The notes: generated by a model not told the origin, from the letters alone. A stretch of 64,000 nucleotides of DNA from Agitococcus sp. (GCA_030646715.1 JAUSLJ010000029.1:84845-148844), one strand, 5' to 3'; shown: positions 1 through 10,366, numbered from the stretch's first letter. Program-made: numbers and translations.

Positions 1-865
1 AGGCTCTACTATCTTCTGTTCTAACAGCGGCCAACGTCCAAACATCATTCCGCTCAAACAAATTATCTTTATCAATCCCTAATAAAAGACGTGTTCGACC
101 TACTGATTTCTCGCCATCATTATCGAAACTCACTCGACCTCGCCATGTTTTTTCATCGGTTGTATGAATGAGTACGCGTGTTTTACCAATTTCCGTGCTG
201 GGTTCTAAAGCAATTTGCGCCTGTGCCGAAGGTGCACGATTCAGTTGATCTAGACCTTGCTCTATATCTTGTAAACGTAGAAAGGATGAAACTGAAGTAG
301 GAAACGCGTAAGTAACACGTGCTTTATCGCTAGCACGTTTATTATCATTCAAACGAATGTCTTCAATCTTGCCTTCAATAATGCGTAATATCAGATGACC
401 ATCACTGACATTTTGTTCAGGCAAATACGCTCTAGTAGTAATATAACCTTTCGCAATATAGGCATTGTTAATGTGCTGCAACAGCTGATTGATGTCTAAT
501 TTAGTTAGGCAATGATTAAGATAAGGCTGTAACAAAGCGTTTTGCTCGGCCACCGTTAATAAACTAACATCTTCTAACGTAATGCTTTTTATAGAAATAC
601 AGTCTAATGCGGGTTCTATTTTTTTGTTCGGTTCAGCTTGCCACGGCACTAATGGCTTGATGAGTTTCCGTTCTAATATGTCTTTTTGCTGTTGTTGCTG
701 TAATTCGACACCACTATCTTGACGAGGAATATCTTGAGCATAGACAACAGAGAATAAGCTACCGACCAGACATAAAATTAGGCCATTTTGGACAAAAGAA
801 AGTAGTAATAATCGCAAACAGAAATAACAGGCAGCAGGAGTTTTCCCTAACATATAATTAAGCAT
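1..865 (-). CDS. Two-partner secretion outer-membrane transporter (ShlB/FhaC/HecB family), 3' end outside window
   Basis: Partial gene; only about the first 288 codons are inside the window. The reading frame gives a hydrophobic signal peptide (ending near VVYA-QD), a Gln-rich linker, a POTRA_2-type domain with the family pattern of an N-terminal Cys-loop followed by 'AYIAKGYITTRAYLPEQ', and the start of the barrel domain ('RVSFDNDGEKSVGRTR'). TpsB proteins of this family export a large TpsA passenger through a 16-strand Omp85-type barrel. In-frame ATGs lie at 883, 865 and 853. I chose 865 because a GGA-containing purine stretch precedes it. No passenger gene is seen upstream, so it may lie beyond the window or elsewhere. 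Confidence 0.8.
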   Translation of the reverse strand, partial: MLNYMLGKTPAACYFCLRLLLLSFVQNGLILCLVGSLFSVVYAQDIPRQDSGVELQQQQQKDILERKLIKPLVPWQAEPNKKIEPALDCISIKSITLEDVSLLTVAEQNALLQPYLNHCLTKLDINQLLQHINNAYIAKGYITTRAYLPEQNVSDGHLILRIIEGKIEDIRLNDNKRASDKARVTYAFPTSVSSFLRLQDIEQGLDQLNRAPSAQAQIALEPSTEIGKTRVLIHTTDEKTWRGRVSFDNDGEKSVGRTRLLLGIDKDNLFERNDVWTLAAVRTEDSRA

Positions 866-1065
866 CCAATTGTTTCCATACATTGAATATTGTTCTAATG
901 TCAATCAGGATTCAGACAACGCTTATAGTATAGCTAAACGTCACCACCTGAATTAGTGCGGCAGGATTCTATCACATAGATAGATGTTTTTTGTATAAAA
1001 TCGAAAAATTTTGTAGAAACAATCAAATTTGGGTAGTGTCGCAGAAATACATCTGATATCAGCAA

Positions 1066-1389
1066 CTAACGAGAAGAGACAACAGATTTAGGATGCAAGC
1101 CGAAATTACGCCACAATTTAGCGGTAACATGAGGAGAAATACGCGAGAAATAAATATCAGCACGACTATTGAAGCTGGCAATTTTGCCATTAACAAGCGT
1201 TGGGTTTTTATTATTGGCAACAATAACCCAATAATAATCTTGTGGTGTCATGTATTGAGAAATGGTCGAAGTACGAAAATGTTTAACACCTTGCCAATAC
1301 GGCAACAAACGTAACTCAAGATTTTTGCTTGACAATTGCTTAGGCATTTCAGTAGCAGGAATAGCTGGTGGAAAGGAGGATTTATTCAT
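1066..1389 (-). CDS. Hypothetical protein, 107 aa
   Basis: A small ORF on the same strand as the TpsB gene, separated from it by about 200 AT-rich bases. The N-terminus is Ser/Pro-rich, the middle has 'YWVIVANNKNPTLVNGKIASF', which could be a beta-hairpin, and the protein is basic overall. There is no signal peptide, membrane segment or motif I recognise. The ATG at 1389 is preceded by a purine-rich AAGAGAGCG stretch that could act as a ribosome binding site. Codon use looks like neighbouring genes, and the competing plus-strand ORF has no ribosome binding site. Function unknown; a weakly supported but plausible gene. Confidence 0.5.
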   Translation of the reverse strand: MNKSSFPPAIPATEMPKQLSSKNLELRLLPYWQGVKHFRTSTISQYMTPQDYYWVIVANNKNPTLVNGKIASFNSRADIYFSRISPHVTAKLWRNFGLHPKSVVSSR

Positions 1390-1732
1390 GTTCGCTCTCT
1401 TATTATGTGCGCCAAACTGATGAGATATAGTTAATCAGCCTTAGCATTTAGAGTCAATATACGCTCATCGAAAAAATACAAATATCAATAATAAACAATG
1501 AGTTATAATATGTAACTTATTATATTTCTTAAGATTGTTTTGTGACATTTTTATGAAATTTTATGCAACAAAAAAGCACCAATACACTCTTGCTTAGCAC
1601 TATTGAAGATGAAGAAATTTGCCAAAAAATCAGGTGTTTTATCTAAAATCAACACCTTGCAAAAACGGTTTGACCAAAAAAGGATGCATGAGAAAGACAT
1701 ACGCACTGTTTGATGAAGGGAAAAAGAAGGAA
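1390..1732. other. Intergenic region, AT-rich
   Basis: This 343-base gap between two minus-strand genes is strongly AT-rich. It must hold the promoter of the 107-aa gene and the 3' untranslated region of the thioesterase gene. A 27-codon ATG frame on the plus strand at about 1564-1647 has no convincing ribosome binding site. In related gammaproteobacteria a tRNA-Pro gene often follows the merR gene of this operon; I see no cloverleaf here. No terminator with a clean T-run was found. Confidence 0.5.
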
Positions 1733-2167
1733 TTAAGGCGAAGTTAAAGCAGGGATATAAGCTTCGATAAATTCAACAGGCATACGCTTGGGTTTGCCAG
1801 TCACCATACTTACCGTGATAAAATGCGTACGACCTGTGAACACCGTTTTGTTGTCTGCCATGCGAATTATTTGATAATCACGCACTGTTGATAGCTTGCC
1901 ATCGTTAGCACTAATCCACGTTGCAATGTGCAGTTCATCACCAAGATACGTCGGCAATAAATAATTGAGTTCGTGTTTACGCACCACACAACCACAATCT
2001 AATCTTTTATAAGCATCAATCGTTAAACCAAGATGATTAGAGTGTGCCCATGCGATTTTTTCTAGCCACTGTAAATAGGCAATATTATTCGTATGACCAA
2101 ACTCATCTTGGTGTTGCGAGCCAACCGTCACCGTAATGATAAAAGGTTGACTCACTAACCACTGCAT
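1733..2167 (-). CDS. Acyl-CoA thioesterase, 4HBT hotdog-fold family
   Basis: 144 aa, full length for a YbgC/FcbC-like single-domain hotdog thioesterase. The N-terminal active-site segment 'DEFGHTNNIAYLQWLE' matches the D-x-x-G-H-x-N-N-x-x-Y-x-x-W-x-E signature, in which the Asp is the catalytic carboxylate and the helix after it forms the oxyanion hole. The expected role is hydrolysis of a small or aromatic acyl-CoA in the cytoplasm; the substrate cannot be told from sequence. It follows merR by only 3 bases on the same strand, so it is probably the last gene of the pheST-ihfA-merR transcription unit. Confidence 0.85.
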   Translation of the reverse strand: MQWLVSQPFIITVTVGSQHQDEFGHTNNIAYLQWLEKIAWAHSNHLGLTIDAYKRLDCGCVVRKHELNYLLPTYLGDELHIATWISANDGKLSTVRDYQIIRMADNKTVFTGRTHFITVSMVTGKPKRMPVEFIEAYIPALTSP

Positions 2168-2170
2168 ATC

Positions 2171-2626
2171 TTAAACCCGCTTCGCTAATAATAAGGCAAC
2201 TGCCTCTAACTCACGAATCATATCTTTAATGACAATATTGAGCATATTTTGGCTGATTTGCGCTTGGTAAGCGAATAAGGCCATTGACTGATTGGGGACA
2301 TTCTCCGCCAACGGTAAGGTTTCTTCCACTTCTTCAAACGTCGGTTTCAATACCACCGTTTCACTTTGCAATTGCAAACGCGCACCACTAATTGTGTAGC
2401 CTTGCTCGTACAACAAACTACGAATACGGCGAATCATCAACACATCATCACGTTGATAATAACGACGGTTGCCTCGGCGTTTAACAGGACTTAACTGCGG
2501 AAATTCCTGCTCCCAATAACGAAGTACGTGCGGCTTAACATTGCACAACTCACCTACTTCACCAATAATAAAGTAGCGCTTATTAGGAATTTCAGGCAAT
2601 AGCGCGTTATGACTGGGTTCTAGCAT
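2171..2626 (-). CDS. MerR-family transcriptional regulator of the pheST-ihfA operon
   Basis: 151 aa. An N-terminal MerR winged helix-turn-helix (about residues 17-85) contains the family sequence '[25 protein letters not shown]' in overlapping parts and the wing '[13 protein letters not shown]'. The remaining part is a short helical dimerisation region without the Cys ligands of metal-sensing MerR proteins. A MerR-type gene right after ihfA is a conserved gammaproteobacterial arrangement; its ligand is unknown. Its start overlaps the end of ihfA by 20 bases, indicating translational coupling. Confidence 0.85.
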   Translation of the reverse strand: MLEPSHNALLPEIPNKRYFIIGEVGELCNVKPHVLRYWEQEFPQLSPVKRRGNRRYYQRDDVLMIRRIRSLLYEQGYTISGARLQLQSETVVLKPTFEEVEETLPLAENVPNQSMALFAYQAQISQNMLNIVIKDMIRELEAVALLLAKRV

Positions 2627-2909
2627 AGGTATCTACTTGTTGTCTGAGTTTTTGGCCAGCCTTAAACGTCACTACACGACGTGCAGTAATAGGAATTTCT
2701 TCCCCTGTTTTTGGATTACGGCCAGGTCTTTGGCGTTTATCGCGCAAATCAAAATTACCAAAACCTGATAACTTCACCGCTTGGTTATTTTCCAAGGCCA
2801 AACGAATTTCTTCAAAGAAAATATCGACTAATTCTTTGGCTTCTCGTTTATTCAGACCAAGCTCATTAAAAAGATGCTCGACCATTTCGGCCTTGGTGAG
2901 TGCGCTCAT
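2607..2909 (-). CDS. ihfA: Integration host factor subunit alpha
   Basis: 100 aa, the usual length. A HU/IHF-fold protein: two helices at the N-terminus ('[20 protein letters not shown]'), then the beta-ribbon arm with '[20 protein letters not shown]', whose Pro intercalates in the minor groove. IHF-alpha pairs with IHF-beta to bend DNA sharply and acts in recombination, replication and sigma-54 promoters. It lies downstream of pheT (23-base gap), as in Escherichia coli and most gammaproteobacteria. Confidence 0.97.
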   Translation of the reverse strand: MSALTKAEMVEHLFNELGLNKREAKELVDIFFEEIRLALENNQAVKLSGFGNFDLRDKRQRPGRNPKTGEEIPITARRVVTFKAGQKLRQQVDTYARTQS

Positions 2910-2932
2910 GCCTACCTCTTGTTATTAACTAA

Positions 2933-5308
2933 CTACCTCAGGACTGCTTGATGTTGTTGCCCTAATGCCTCAACAATCGCTTGCAAACCTGCCTTTACTT
3001 CATCGTCTTGTAAGGTACGGTCTTGATGTTGCCATTGTGTGCCTATGGCTAGACTACGCTTGCCTTCGGCAATACCTGCACCTTGATAGACATCAAATAA
3101 CCATACATTTTGTAACAATTCACTGCCGACTGAACGTGCTGTTTTTAAGATATCCGCACATTCAATAGACGCATCTAAAACCACCGCAATGTCTCGGCGC
3201 AAACTGGGGAAGCGTGATAATTCGCTAAATTTGGGTAGTTTTGCTGCCAATAACGGGGCTAATAATAATTCAAATACATAGACAGCACCTTGTACATCTA
3301 GGCTTTGCTGCACTTGTGGGTGCAATTTACCGATGTAACCTAACACTTGCCCTTCTGCATTCACGAGAGAGGCCGTTTGTCCTGAATGTAAGGCTGGATG
3401 CTGCGCTGTCTTGAACCTAACTGTATCAGATGTGCCTGTAAGTGCAAGAATTGATTCAACATTTCCTTTAACATCAAAAAAGTCAATCGCTGCTGCTTTG
3501 TTCGCCCACCCCTCCGCTAAAACATCGCCTGTTGCTACGCCAGCCAACATCACTTCTTGCTGTAAAGAGCCATCAGCTTGAGGAATAAAACGGCTACCTA
3601 CTTCAAATAAACGCACACGATTTTGTTGACGATTTTGATTATAGGCAACTGCATTGAGTAACCCTGCCCATAAAGTCGTCCGCATAGTAGACAACTCGCT
3701 GGATAAAGGATTTGCCAAACTGAGGGTTGCTTGTTCAGGAGCCAGAATTTTTTGAAGTTTTGGGTCAACGAAGCTAAAGGTAATCGCCTCTTGATAACCC
3801 ATGCCCACTAACAATTCTTTGATTTTCTGCTCTGATACTGCTTCTGCTTGTGGCGCAAGCTCAAAAGAAAAATGCGGTTTTTGCGTAGGCAGATTATCGT
3901 AACCATAAACTCGTGCTAATTCTTCAATCAAATCGGCTTCTATAGTGATGTCAAAACGATAACTGGGTGCTGTCACTAACCAACTTTCGGCTTGTGTTTC
4001 AAGTGTCATCCCTAAACGCTGCAAAATATCAACAGTCTGTTCAGCCGCTAAGGAGAAACCTAAGACTTGGGTAATTTTAGCGACACGCAAAGTAATTGGC
4101 TGACGAACAGGCAATGATTCAGGCAAAACCGCTTCGACAATCGCACCAGCTTCACCACCTGCAATGCTGACGATTAATTGTGTTGCTCGTTCAATGGCTT
4201 GGCGTTGTAAGTTAAAATCGACACCACGCTCAAAACGATGAGACGAGTCGGTGTGTAAACCATAACTACGGGCTTTTCCTGCCAAAGCTAACGGTTGAAA
4301 GAATGCGCTTTCCAGCAAAATATCTGTCGTTTCGGTACTAACGGCTGACTCTAAGCCACCCATAATACCCGCTAAAGCTAAGGGTTTTTCGTGGTCGGCG
4401 ATCAACAAACTACCCGCACGTAACTCAATGCTTTGCTTATTTAATAAGGTTAACGATTCGCCTGCATGTGCTTCGCGAACGACAATACCACCATGCACTT
4501 TGCTTAAATCAAAAGCGTGCATCGGTTGACCTAATTCCATGAGCACATAGTTGGTGACATCAATCACCACACCGAGACTGCTAATACCTGAACGCGCTAA
4601 TTTAGTGACTAACCATGCAGGAGAAACCGCTTGTGGATTGATGTTTTTAATAATACGACCGAGATAACGTGGACAAGCTGACGACTGTAAATCAACGGTA
4701 ATCACATCAGCATGAGTTGTATTAACCTCAGCAACGACTGGCGCACTCAATGCTAACTTATTGAAAGCACTGACCTCTCTGGCCATCCCGAGCACACTTA
4801 AACAATCACCACGATTAGGGGTAATGCCAAACTCAATAGTGTTATCGTCTAGTTGTAAATAATCACGAATTGATAAACCGACAAGCGCATCTAACGGTAA
4901 TTCTAATAAGCCATCCGTCGCAGGCGTTAAACCCAACTCCTGTGCCGCACACAACATACCAAACGATTCTACGCCGCGTAATTTAGCGCGTTTGATTTCA
5001 ATATTGTTCGGCAATACCGCACCAATCATTGCCACAGGAATTTTAATACCAACACGCGCATTAGCCGCGCCACAGACAATAGACAACAGCTCATGAGTAC
5101 CGACATTTACCGTCGTCACACGCAAACGATCCGCTTGTGGATGCTGCTCTATGGCAATAATCTCGCCGACAACAACGTGATTAAATGGTGGTGCAATCGC
5201 TTGTAAAGCATCAACCTCTAAACCTGCCATCGTTAATTGATGCGCCATTTGTTGCACACTTAACGCAGGATTCACCCACTCACGCAGCCATTGTTCACTA
5301 ATTTGCAT
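2933..5308 (-). CDS. pheT: Phenylalanyl-tRNA synthetase beta subunit
   Basis: 791 aa, standard for bacterial PheT. Order of domains: N-terminal EMAP-like tRNA-binding domain (about residues 40-150, 'VVVGEIIAIEQHPQADRLRV'), B3/B4 editing domain (about 200-400), B5 domain, a catalytic-like core, and a C-terminal ferredoxin-fold anticodon-binding domain (about 700-791, 'FPSLRRDIAVVLD'). With PheS it forms the alpha2-beta2 enzyme that charges tRNA-Phe in the cytoplasm; the beta subunit also hydrolyses mischarged Tyr-tRNA-Phe. Unusually, pheS and pheT are not adjacent here but separated by a small acidic-protein gene. Confidence 0.98.
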   Translation of the reverse strand: MQISEQWLREWVNPALSVQQMAHQLTMAGLEVDALQAIAPPFNHVVVGEIIAIEQHPQADRLRVTTVNVGTHELLSIVCGAANARVGIKIPVAMIGAVLPNNIEIKRAKLRGVESFGMLCAAQELGLTPATDGLLELPLDALVGLSIRDYLQLDDNTIEFGITPNRGDCLSVLGMAREVSAFNKLALSAPVVAEVNTTHADVITVDLQSSACPRYLGRIIKNINPQAVSPAWLVTKLARSGISSLGVVIDVTNYVLMELGQPMHAFDLSKVHGGIVVREAHAGESLTLLNKQSIELRAGSLLIADHEKPLALAGIMGGLESAVSTETTDILLESAFFQPLALAGKARSYGLHTDSSHRFERGVDFNLQRQAIERATQLIVSIAGGEAGAIVEAVLPESLPVRQPITLRVAKITQVLGFSLAAEQTVDILQRLGMTLETQAESWLVTAPSYRFDITIEADLIEELARVYGYDNLPTQKPHFSFELAPQAEAVSEQKIKELLVGMGYQEAITFSFVDPKLQKILAPEQATLSLANPLSSELSTMRTTLWAGLLNAVAYNQNRQQNRVRLFEVGSRFIPQADGSLQQEVMLAGVATGDVLAEGWANKAAAIDFFDVKGNVESILALTGTSDTVRFKTAQHPALHSGQTASLVNAEGQVLGYIGKLHPQVQQSLDVQGAVYVFELLLAPLLAAKLPKFSELSRFPSLRRDIAVVLDASIECADILKTARSVGSELLQNVWLFDVYQGAGIAEGKRSLAIGTQWQHQDRTLQDDEVKAGLQAIVEALGQQHQAVLR

Positions 5309-5342
5309 ATTCTTTATACCTTACAGAGTCGCTAATTACATC

Positions 5343-5768
5343 TCAAATATCTATCGCCAAATGCCAACTGATGTCACGTTCGCACAAATGAATTAACACT
5401 CTTGCCATCGCTTGCAGGTCTTCTAATACCGCTTCGGCATCTTCCAAGACATCGGGATTTTTTTCGATTATCGACATTAAGCCAGAGACAGTTTTTAAAC
5501 CTTCTACGGGTGAAAACCATGTCACTTCACTGGGGTCAAAAATTTCGCCATCTTCCAGTAAGTCTTCTACTTCGTCGAGATATTCGTCCCATTCACCTTC
5601 AGGAATACTAAAAAAGCTCATCAATGGCATGACGTTGGCTTGTTCAGCTAAACGCTCTAACAGTGCTTCATCGACATCGGCAATGGCTTTACCACTGACA
5701 TCAAGAAAAACTTCGTAGTCTTCATCATCTTCGGACACATTCGCACAGATGTAATAGGCAATACTCAT
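5343..5768 (-). CDS. Acidic hypothetical protein between pheS and pheT
   Basis: 141 aa. The gene has a textbook ribosome binding site (AAGGAG about 7 bases before ATG) and sits on the same strand as, and between, pheS and pheT, a pair that is usually contiguous. The protein is strikingly acidic, with runs such as 'DEYLDEVEDLLEDGEIFDPSE' in overlapping parts, and has no signal peptide or membrane segment. I recognise no domain. The acidic helical character would suit a soluble binding protein or small immunity-type protein, but this is only a guess. Its real coding status is supported by the ribosome binding site, the length and the absence of any better frame. Confidence 0.75.
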   Translation of the reverse strand: MSIAYYICANVSEDDEDYEVFLDVSGKAIADVDEALLERLAEQANVMPLMSFFSIPEGEWDEYLDEVEDLLEDGEIFDPSEVTWFSPVEGLKTVSGLMSIIEKNPDVLEDAEAVLEDLQAMARVLIHLCERDISWHLAIDI

Positions 5769-5818
5769 ACTGTTCTCCTTGGTGTGTAGTGGTACTGTAG
5801 GGCGAAAAAGTTTCGTCC

Positions 5819-6838
<1,020 letters not shown>

Positions 6839-6870
6839 TTATAAGTAAGTCCTGTTAAATGTTCAGCCAT

Positions 6871-6910
6871 AAAAAAAGGGGAAGTGGCATTGAAGCCCCT
6901 CCCCCTTTTT
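6871..6910 (-). terminator. Rho-independent terminator or attenuator between rplT and pheS
   Basis: Read on the minus strand, an A-rich and G-rich left arm (AAAAAGGGG) pairs with CCCCTTTTT across an internal bulge, followed by a run of seven T residues. It lies between the rplT stop and pheS start. In E. coli this spot carries the pheM attenuator. Here the leader contains no short ORF rich in Phe codons, so simple partial termination is the safer reading. Confidence 0.7.
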
Positions 6911-6923
6911 CTAACACAATAGC

Positions 6924-7280
6924 TTAGGCGAGGCTAGCTTTAGCTTTTTCAGCTATCGCAGCAAACGCACCTGCATCATGAACAGCAATGTCAGCCAATA
7001 CACGACGATCGATTTCGATAGCCGCTCTTTTGAGACCATTGATTAAACGGCTGTAAGACAGACCATTTAAACGAGCCGCTGCATTGATACGAGCAATCCA
7101 CAAAGCACGGAATTGACGTTTCTTTTGGCGACGGTCACGATAAGCATATTGACCAGCTTTGATAACAGCTTGGAATGCTACACGATACACGCGTGAACGT
7201 GCACCGTAATAACCTTTAGCGCGATCAAGAATTTTTTTGTGACGGCGATGAGCCACCACACCACGTTTTACACGAGCCAT
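6924..7280 (-). CDS. rplT: 50S ribosomal protein L20
   Basis: 118 aa, the normal length. The strongly basic N-terminal extension ('[17 protein letters not shown]') threads into 23S rRNA, and the globular half has '[19 protein letters not shown]'. L20 is needed early in 50S assembly and, in E. coli, represses its own operon by binding the rpmI leader. It lies 13 bases after rpmI. Confidence 0.98.
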   Translation of the reverse strand: MARVKRGVVAHRRHKKILDRAKGYYGARSRVYRVAFQAVIKAGQYAYRDRRQKKRQFRALWIARINAAARLNGLSYSRLINGLKRAAIEIDRRVLADIAVHDAGAFAAIAEKAKASLA

Positions 7281-7293
7281 TAATCATCTCCCC

Positions 7294-7491
7294 TTAAGCG
7301 TTTGGCAACATACGTTGAACTGACGGAACGTCACAGGCCGCAACCATGGTACATCCACGCAATTGACGAATGCGCTTAGCAGACTTTTTGGTAAGAATGT
7401 GGCGTTTAAACGCTTGTTTACGCTTGAAGCCATTAGCAGTTTTTTTGAACCGCTTGGCTGCACCGCGTACAGTCTTGATTTTAGCAGACAT
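7294..7491 (-). CDS. rpmI: 50S ribosomal protein L35
   Basis: 65 aa, typical for L35, with the family start '[21 protein letters not shown]' in overlapping parts and the basic '[23 protein letters not shown]' region. It is preceded by a CGAGG ribosome binding site. It lies between infC and rplT in the conserved infC-rpmI-rplT unit. The 82-base gap to infC holds an 8-bp stem formed by GAAATAGT and ACTATTTC that overlaps the infC stop; this could take part in L20-type autoregulation. Confidence 0.97.
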   Translation of the reverse strand: MSAKIKTVRGAAKRFKKTANGFKRKQAFKRHILTKKSAKRIRQLRGCTMVAACDVPSVQRMLPNA

Positions 7492-7573
7492 ACGAACCTC
7501 GTTAAATTAAACCCTTTTAGCACAATTGATATAATTGGCCTGAGGGTAAGAAATAGTTGAGTCTCCTGACGGA

Positions 7574-8122
7574 CTATTTCTTTTTCTTAGGGCCAATGAG
7601 CATAGACATCATACGACCCTCCATTTTCGGATGTTGTTCCACAACTCCGAACTCACCTAAGTCGACTTCCATGCGTTGCAGCACTTTCATTCCCAACTCT
7701 TGGTGAGCTACTTCGCGTCCACGAAAACGCAAGGTAATTTTTGCTTTGTCGCCTTCTTCTAAGAAACGTACCAAGGCTTTTAACTTGACTTGATAATCGG
7801 CTTCTTCAGTACCCGGGCGCAGCTTAATTTCTTTAATTTGCACTTGGTGTTGCTTTTTCTTGGCATCTTTCTGTTTTTGCTTTAGCTCAAACACGTGTTT
7901 GCCGTAGTCCATAATACGGCACACGGGCGGCTCGGCATTAGGAACAATTTCCACCAAATCCAATTGCACCGCTTCGGCCGCTGAAAGGGCTTCACGCAGT
8001 GTCACCACACCTACTTGCTCACCATCTTTGTCGATGAGACGGACTTCACGGGCGCGGATGTCCCCATTAATCGCAGTGCGCTGTTTCGCGTCTTTAGACT
8101 GCGGTTTTTCTGGCTTAATAAT
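7574..8122 (-). CDS. infC: Translation initiation factor IF-3
   Basis: IF-3 binds the 30S subunit, prevents premature 50S joining and checks the start codon-initiator tRNA pairing. N-domain '[18 protein letters not shown]' and linker, then the C-domain ending '[14 protein letters not shown]', are full length. An in-frame ATG exists at 8128, but its GGAG Shine-Dalgarno is only 2 bases away. The same GGAG is 8 bases from an ATT codon at 8122-8120, 2 bases after the thrS stop. I therefore place the start at ATT (182 aa), as in E. coli, where the AUU start lets IF-3 repress itself. Confidence 0.95.
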   Translation of the reverse strand: MIKPEKPQSKDAKQRTAINGDIRAREVRLIDKDGEQVGVVTLREALSAAEAVQLDLVEIVPNAEPPVCRIMDYGKHVFELKQKQKDAKKKQHQVQIKEIKLRPGTEEADYQVKLKALVRFLEEGDKAKITLRFRGREVAHQELGMKVLQRMEVDLGEFGVVEQHPKMEGRMMSMLIGPKKKK

Positions 8123-8134
8123 TGTCATTTCTCC
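8120..8134 (-). promoter_or_regulatory. Shine-Dalgarno and probable AUU start of infC
   Basis: On the minus strand the order is GGAG (8134-8131), the thrS stop TGA (8127-8125), CA, then ATT (8122-8120). The spacing from GGAG to the ATT is 8 bases, near optimal; to the out-competing ATG (8128-8126) it is 2 bases. A second ATT follows immediately at 8119-8117 and cannot be excluded as the start. Confidence 0.7.
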
Positions 8135-10050
8135 AAAGAAACACGGCCTCGTAACGCAATATCAGCACGTAATTTATCGGCAAATTCTGGGATGCTCATG
8201 CTTCCTAAGTCTTTACCATCACGTGTGCGCACGGAGACTGTATTTTGTTCAACTTCACGATCCCCCACTACCAATAAGTAGGGAATCCGCTCAAGGGTTC
8301 GTTCACGGATTTTAAAGCCGATTTTTTCGTTTCTCAAGTCGCTAAGCACGCGAAACCCTTGTGCTTTGAGTTGATTTACGAATTTTTGGCTGGCTTCTGC
8401 TTGGTGATCGGTAATATTCATCACCACTGCCTGCACGGGTGCTAACCACGGCGGCAACAGGCCTGCATAATGTTCGATTAACACACCAATAAAGCGTTCA
8501 AAAGACCCTAAAATCGCCCGATGTAACATGACAGGGGGACGACGAGTATTGTCTTCAGCCACAAAACTGGCATCTAAGCGCGTCGGCAAATTAAAATCAA
8601 GCTGTAGTGTACCACACTGCCACACGCGGCCAAGACAGTCTTTTAACGAAAACTCAATTTTTGGTCCATAGAATGCGCCTTCACCAGGTTGTAACTCCCA
8701 ATCTAGGCCTGCATCGTTTAATGCTTTTGCCATTGCCGCCTCAGCACTGTCCCATAATTCGTCACTTCCGACTCGTTTTACAGGGCGTGTAGATAACTTC
8801 AAGGCAACTTCGTCAAAACCAAAGTCTTTATAAACTTGCAAGGTTAAGGCGATAAAATCAGCAGCTTCTTTGCCAATTTGCTCTTCGGTACAGAAGATAT
8901 GGGCATCATCTTGGGTAAATCCACGGACACGCATCAAACCATGCAATGAACCTGATGGCTCATTACGATGACACGCGCCAAACTCAGCCAAACGCAAAGG
9001 CAGGTCACGATAACTTTTTAAACCTTGATTAAAAATTTGCACATGACATGGGCAATTCATCGGTTTAATGGCGTAATCGCGGTTTTCTGAATGGGTGGTA
9101 AACATATTATCGGCATAGTTCGACCAGTGACCAGAACGTTCCCACAATACGCGATCCACTACTTGGGGTGTTTTGACTTCTAAATAGCCATTATCACGTT
9201 GTACTTGACGCATATATTGCTCAAGCACTTGGTACATCGTCCAGCCATTGGGATGCCAAAAGACCATTCCTGGAGCTTCTTCTTGAACATGGAACAAACC
9301 AAGTTGTTTACCCAATTTACGGTGGTCGCGCTTACCTGCTTCTTCTAAACGCATCAGGTAGGCTTGCAAATCTTTTTTGTTTGCCCAGCAAGTGCCATAG
9401 ACACGTTGGAGCATGGCGTTGTTACTATCACCACGCCAATACGCACCCGCCACTTTCATCAATTTGAAGGCTTTTAGCTTGCCGAGTGATGGCACATGAG
9501 GGCCACGACATAAGTCGATAAAATCATTTTGTTGATAAAACGATAAATCTTCTTCGCCGGGAATACTGCCAATAATTTCAACTTTGTATTGTTCGCCCAT
9601 GCTTTCAAATAATTTGATAGCATCGGGACGAGACATCACCGAACGGATAACTGGCGTGTCTTTGGCCGCTAACTCTTCCATGCGTTTTTCGATTTTTGCC
9701 AAATCATCCATGGTAAATGAACGCTCGAAAGCAAAATCATAGAAAAAGCCATCTTCAATCACAGGGCCAATGGTGACTTGGGCACTAGGGAATAATTCTT
9801 TGACTGCCATCGCCAATAAATGAGCGCAAGAATGACGTAATATTTCTAAAGCATCGCTATCTTTTTCGGTAACAATACTGAGTTTTAAATCTTCATTAAT
9901 AATATATGACGTATCAACTAATTCGCCATTAACGCGGCCAGCAACGGCGGCTTTAGCTAAACCCGCACCAATACTCGCGGCAACATCGGCAATAGAAACA
10001 GCATGGTCAAACGCACGCTGCGACCCATCGGGCAGTGTAATTACAGGCAT
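8125..10050 (-). CDS. thrS: Threonyl-tRNA synthetase
   Basis: 641 aa, the standard length. Domains: TGS (about 1-62), the zinc-dependent editing domain with '[16 protein letters not shown]' (about 63-225), the class II catalytic core containing the zinc ligand Cys333 in '[10 protein letters not shown]', motif 2 '[20 protein letters not shown]', and the C-terminal anticodon-binding domain (about 540-641). It charges tRNA-Thr and clears Ser-tRNA-Thr. A ribosome binding site (TAGGAAAC) precedes the ATG at 10050. The stop TGA is read across the infC start region, so the two genes are tightly coupled. Confidence 0.98.
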   Translation of the reverse strand: MPVITLPDGSQRAFDHAVSIADVAASIGAGLAKAAVAGRVNGELVDTSYIINEDLKLSIVTEKDSDALEILRHSCAHLLAMAVKELFPSAQVTIGPVIEDGFFYDFAFERSFTMDDLAKIEKRMEELAAKDTPVIRSVMSRPDAIKLFESMGEQYKVEIIGSIPGEEDLSFYQQNDFIDLCRGPHVPSLGKLKAFKLMKVAGAYWRGDSNNAMLQRVYGTCWANKKDLQAYLMRLEEAGKRDHRKLGKQLGLFHVQEEAPGMVFWHPNGWTMYQVLEQYMRQVQRDNGYLEVKTPQVVDRVLWERSGHWSNYADNMFTTHSENRDYAIKPMNCPCHVQIFNQGLKSYRDLPLRLAEFGACHRNEPSGSLHGLMRVRGFTQDDAHIFCTEEQIGKEAADFIALTLQVYKDFGFDEVALKLSTRPVKRVGSDELWDSAEAAMAKALNDAGLDWELQPGEGAFYGPKIEFSLKDCLGRVWQCGTLQLDFNLPTRLDASFVAEDNTRRPPVMLHRAILGSFERFIGVLIEHYAGLLPPWLAPVQAVVMNITDHQAEASQKFVNQLKAQGFRVLSDLRNEKIGFKIRERTLERIPYLLVVGDREVEQNTVSVRTRDGKDLGSMSIPEFADKLRADIALRGRVSLEK

Positions 10051-10366
10051 TTTATGTTTCCTAGTAGGCTATTTATGACTTATGCGATGATCACAATACA
10101 ACGCTTAAGTCTGGATCTTTTAGCAGTGGTGACTAACACAAATAGTCACATAACGTCGAGATCGCGCCAACAACAAGACTTTTCTAAGGTTTTATCAGCA
10201 TCATCACTCATACATGGAGTGTTTCTTAATACCAATTCCTTCCTAGAATCAACAAGGCGGCGAGAGGTTGCGAGTCTAGCGTAAGGAGGCTTTGTTATAC
10301 AATGTGTTGCGAGAAATTTTTCCCGCAATCCTTGCGGGTAAGTATCCATCATATCAATAGGTGGGA
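10051..10366. repeat. Intergenic region with a candidate dispersed repeat
   Basis: A 316-base gap upstream of thrS. The part at about 10200-10340 looks unlike a simple promoter region. It holds a perfect 7-bp hairpin CCCGCAA-TCC-TTGCGGG (10322-10338) and a segment 10240-10300 with partly complementary ends (AACAAGGC... and ...GGCTTTGTT). The minus-strand translation of this segment resembles short spurious proteins I remember from repeat-rich proteobacterial genomes. Only one copy is in this window, so its repeat nature is inferred. The thrS leader, including its ribosome binding site, occupies the first 50 bases. No terminator T-run follows the hairpin on either strand. Confidence 0.35.

Noticed and set aside
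1564..1647. 27-codon plus-strand ORF in the gap before the thioesterase gene
   Set aside because: No ribosome binding site, no recognisable product and AT-rich surroundings; chance ORF.
2160..2180. tRNA-Pro gene following merR, as in Pseudomonas relatives
   Set aside because: No tRNA-like cloverleaf or conserved GTTCGA T-arm could be found in the gap 1390-1732 or here.
6839..6923. pheM-like leader peptide attenuator for pheST
   Set aside because: The region upstream of pheS contains a terminator-like stem but no short ORF rich in Phe codons.
10322..10338. Perfect 7-bp hairpin as a terminator for rluB or thrS
   Set aside because: No T-run follows on either strand and it lies upstream of thrS, not after a gene end.
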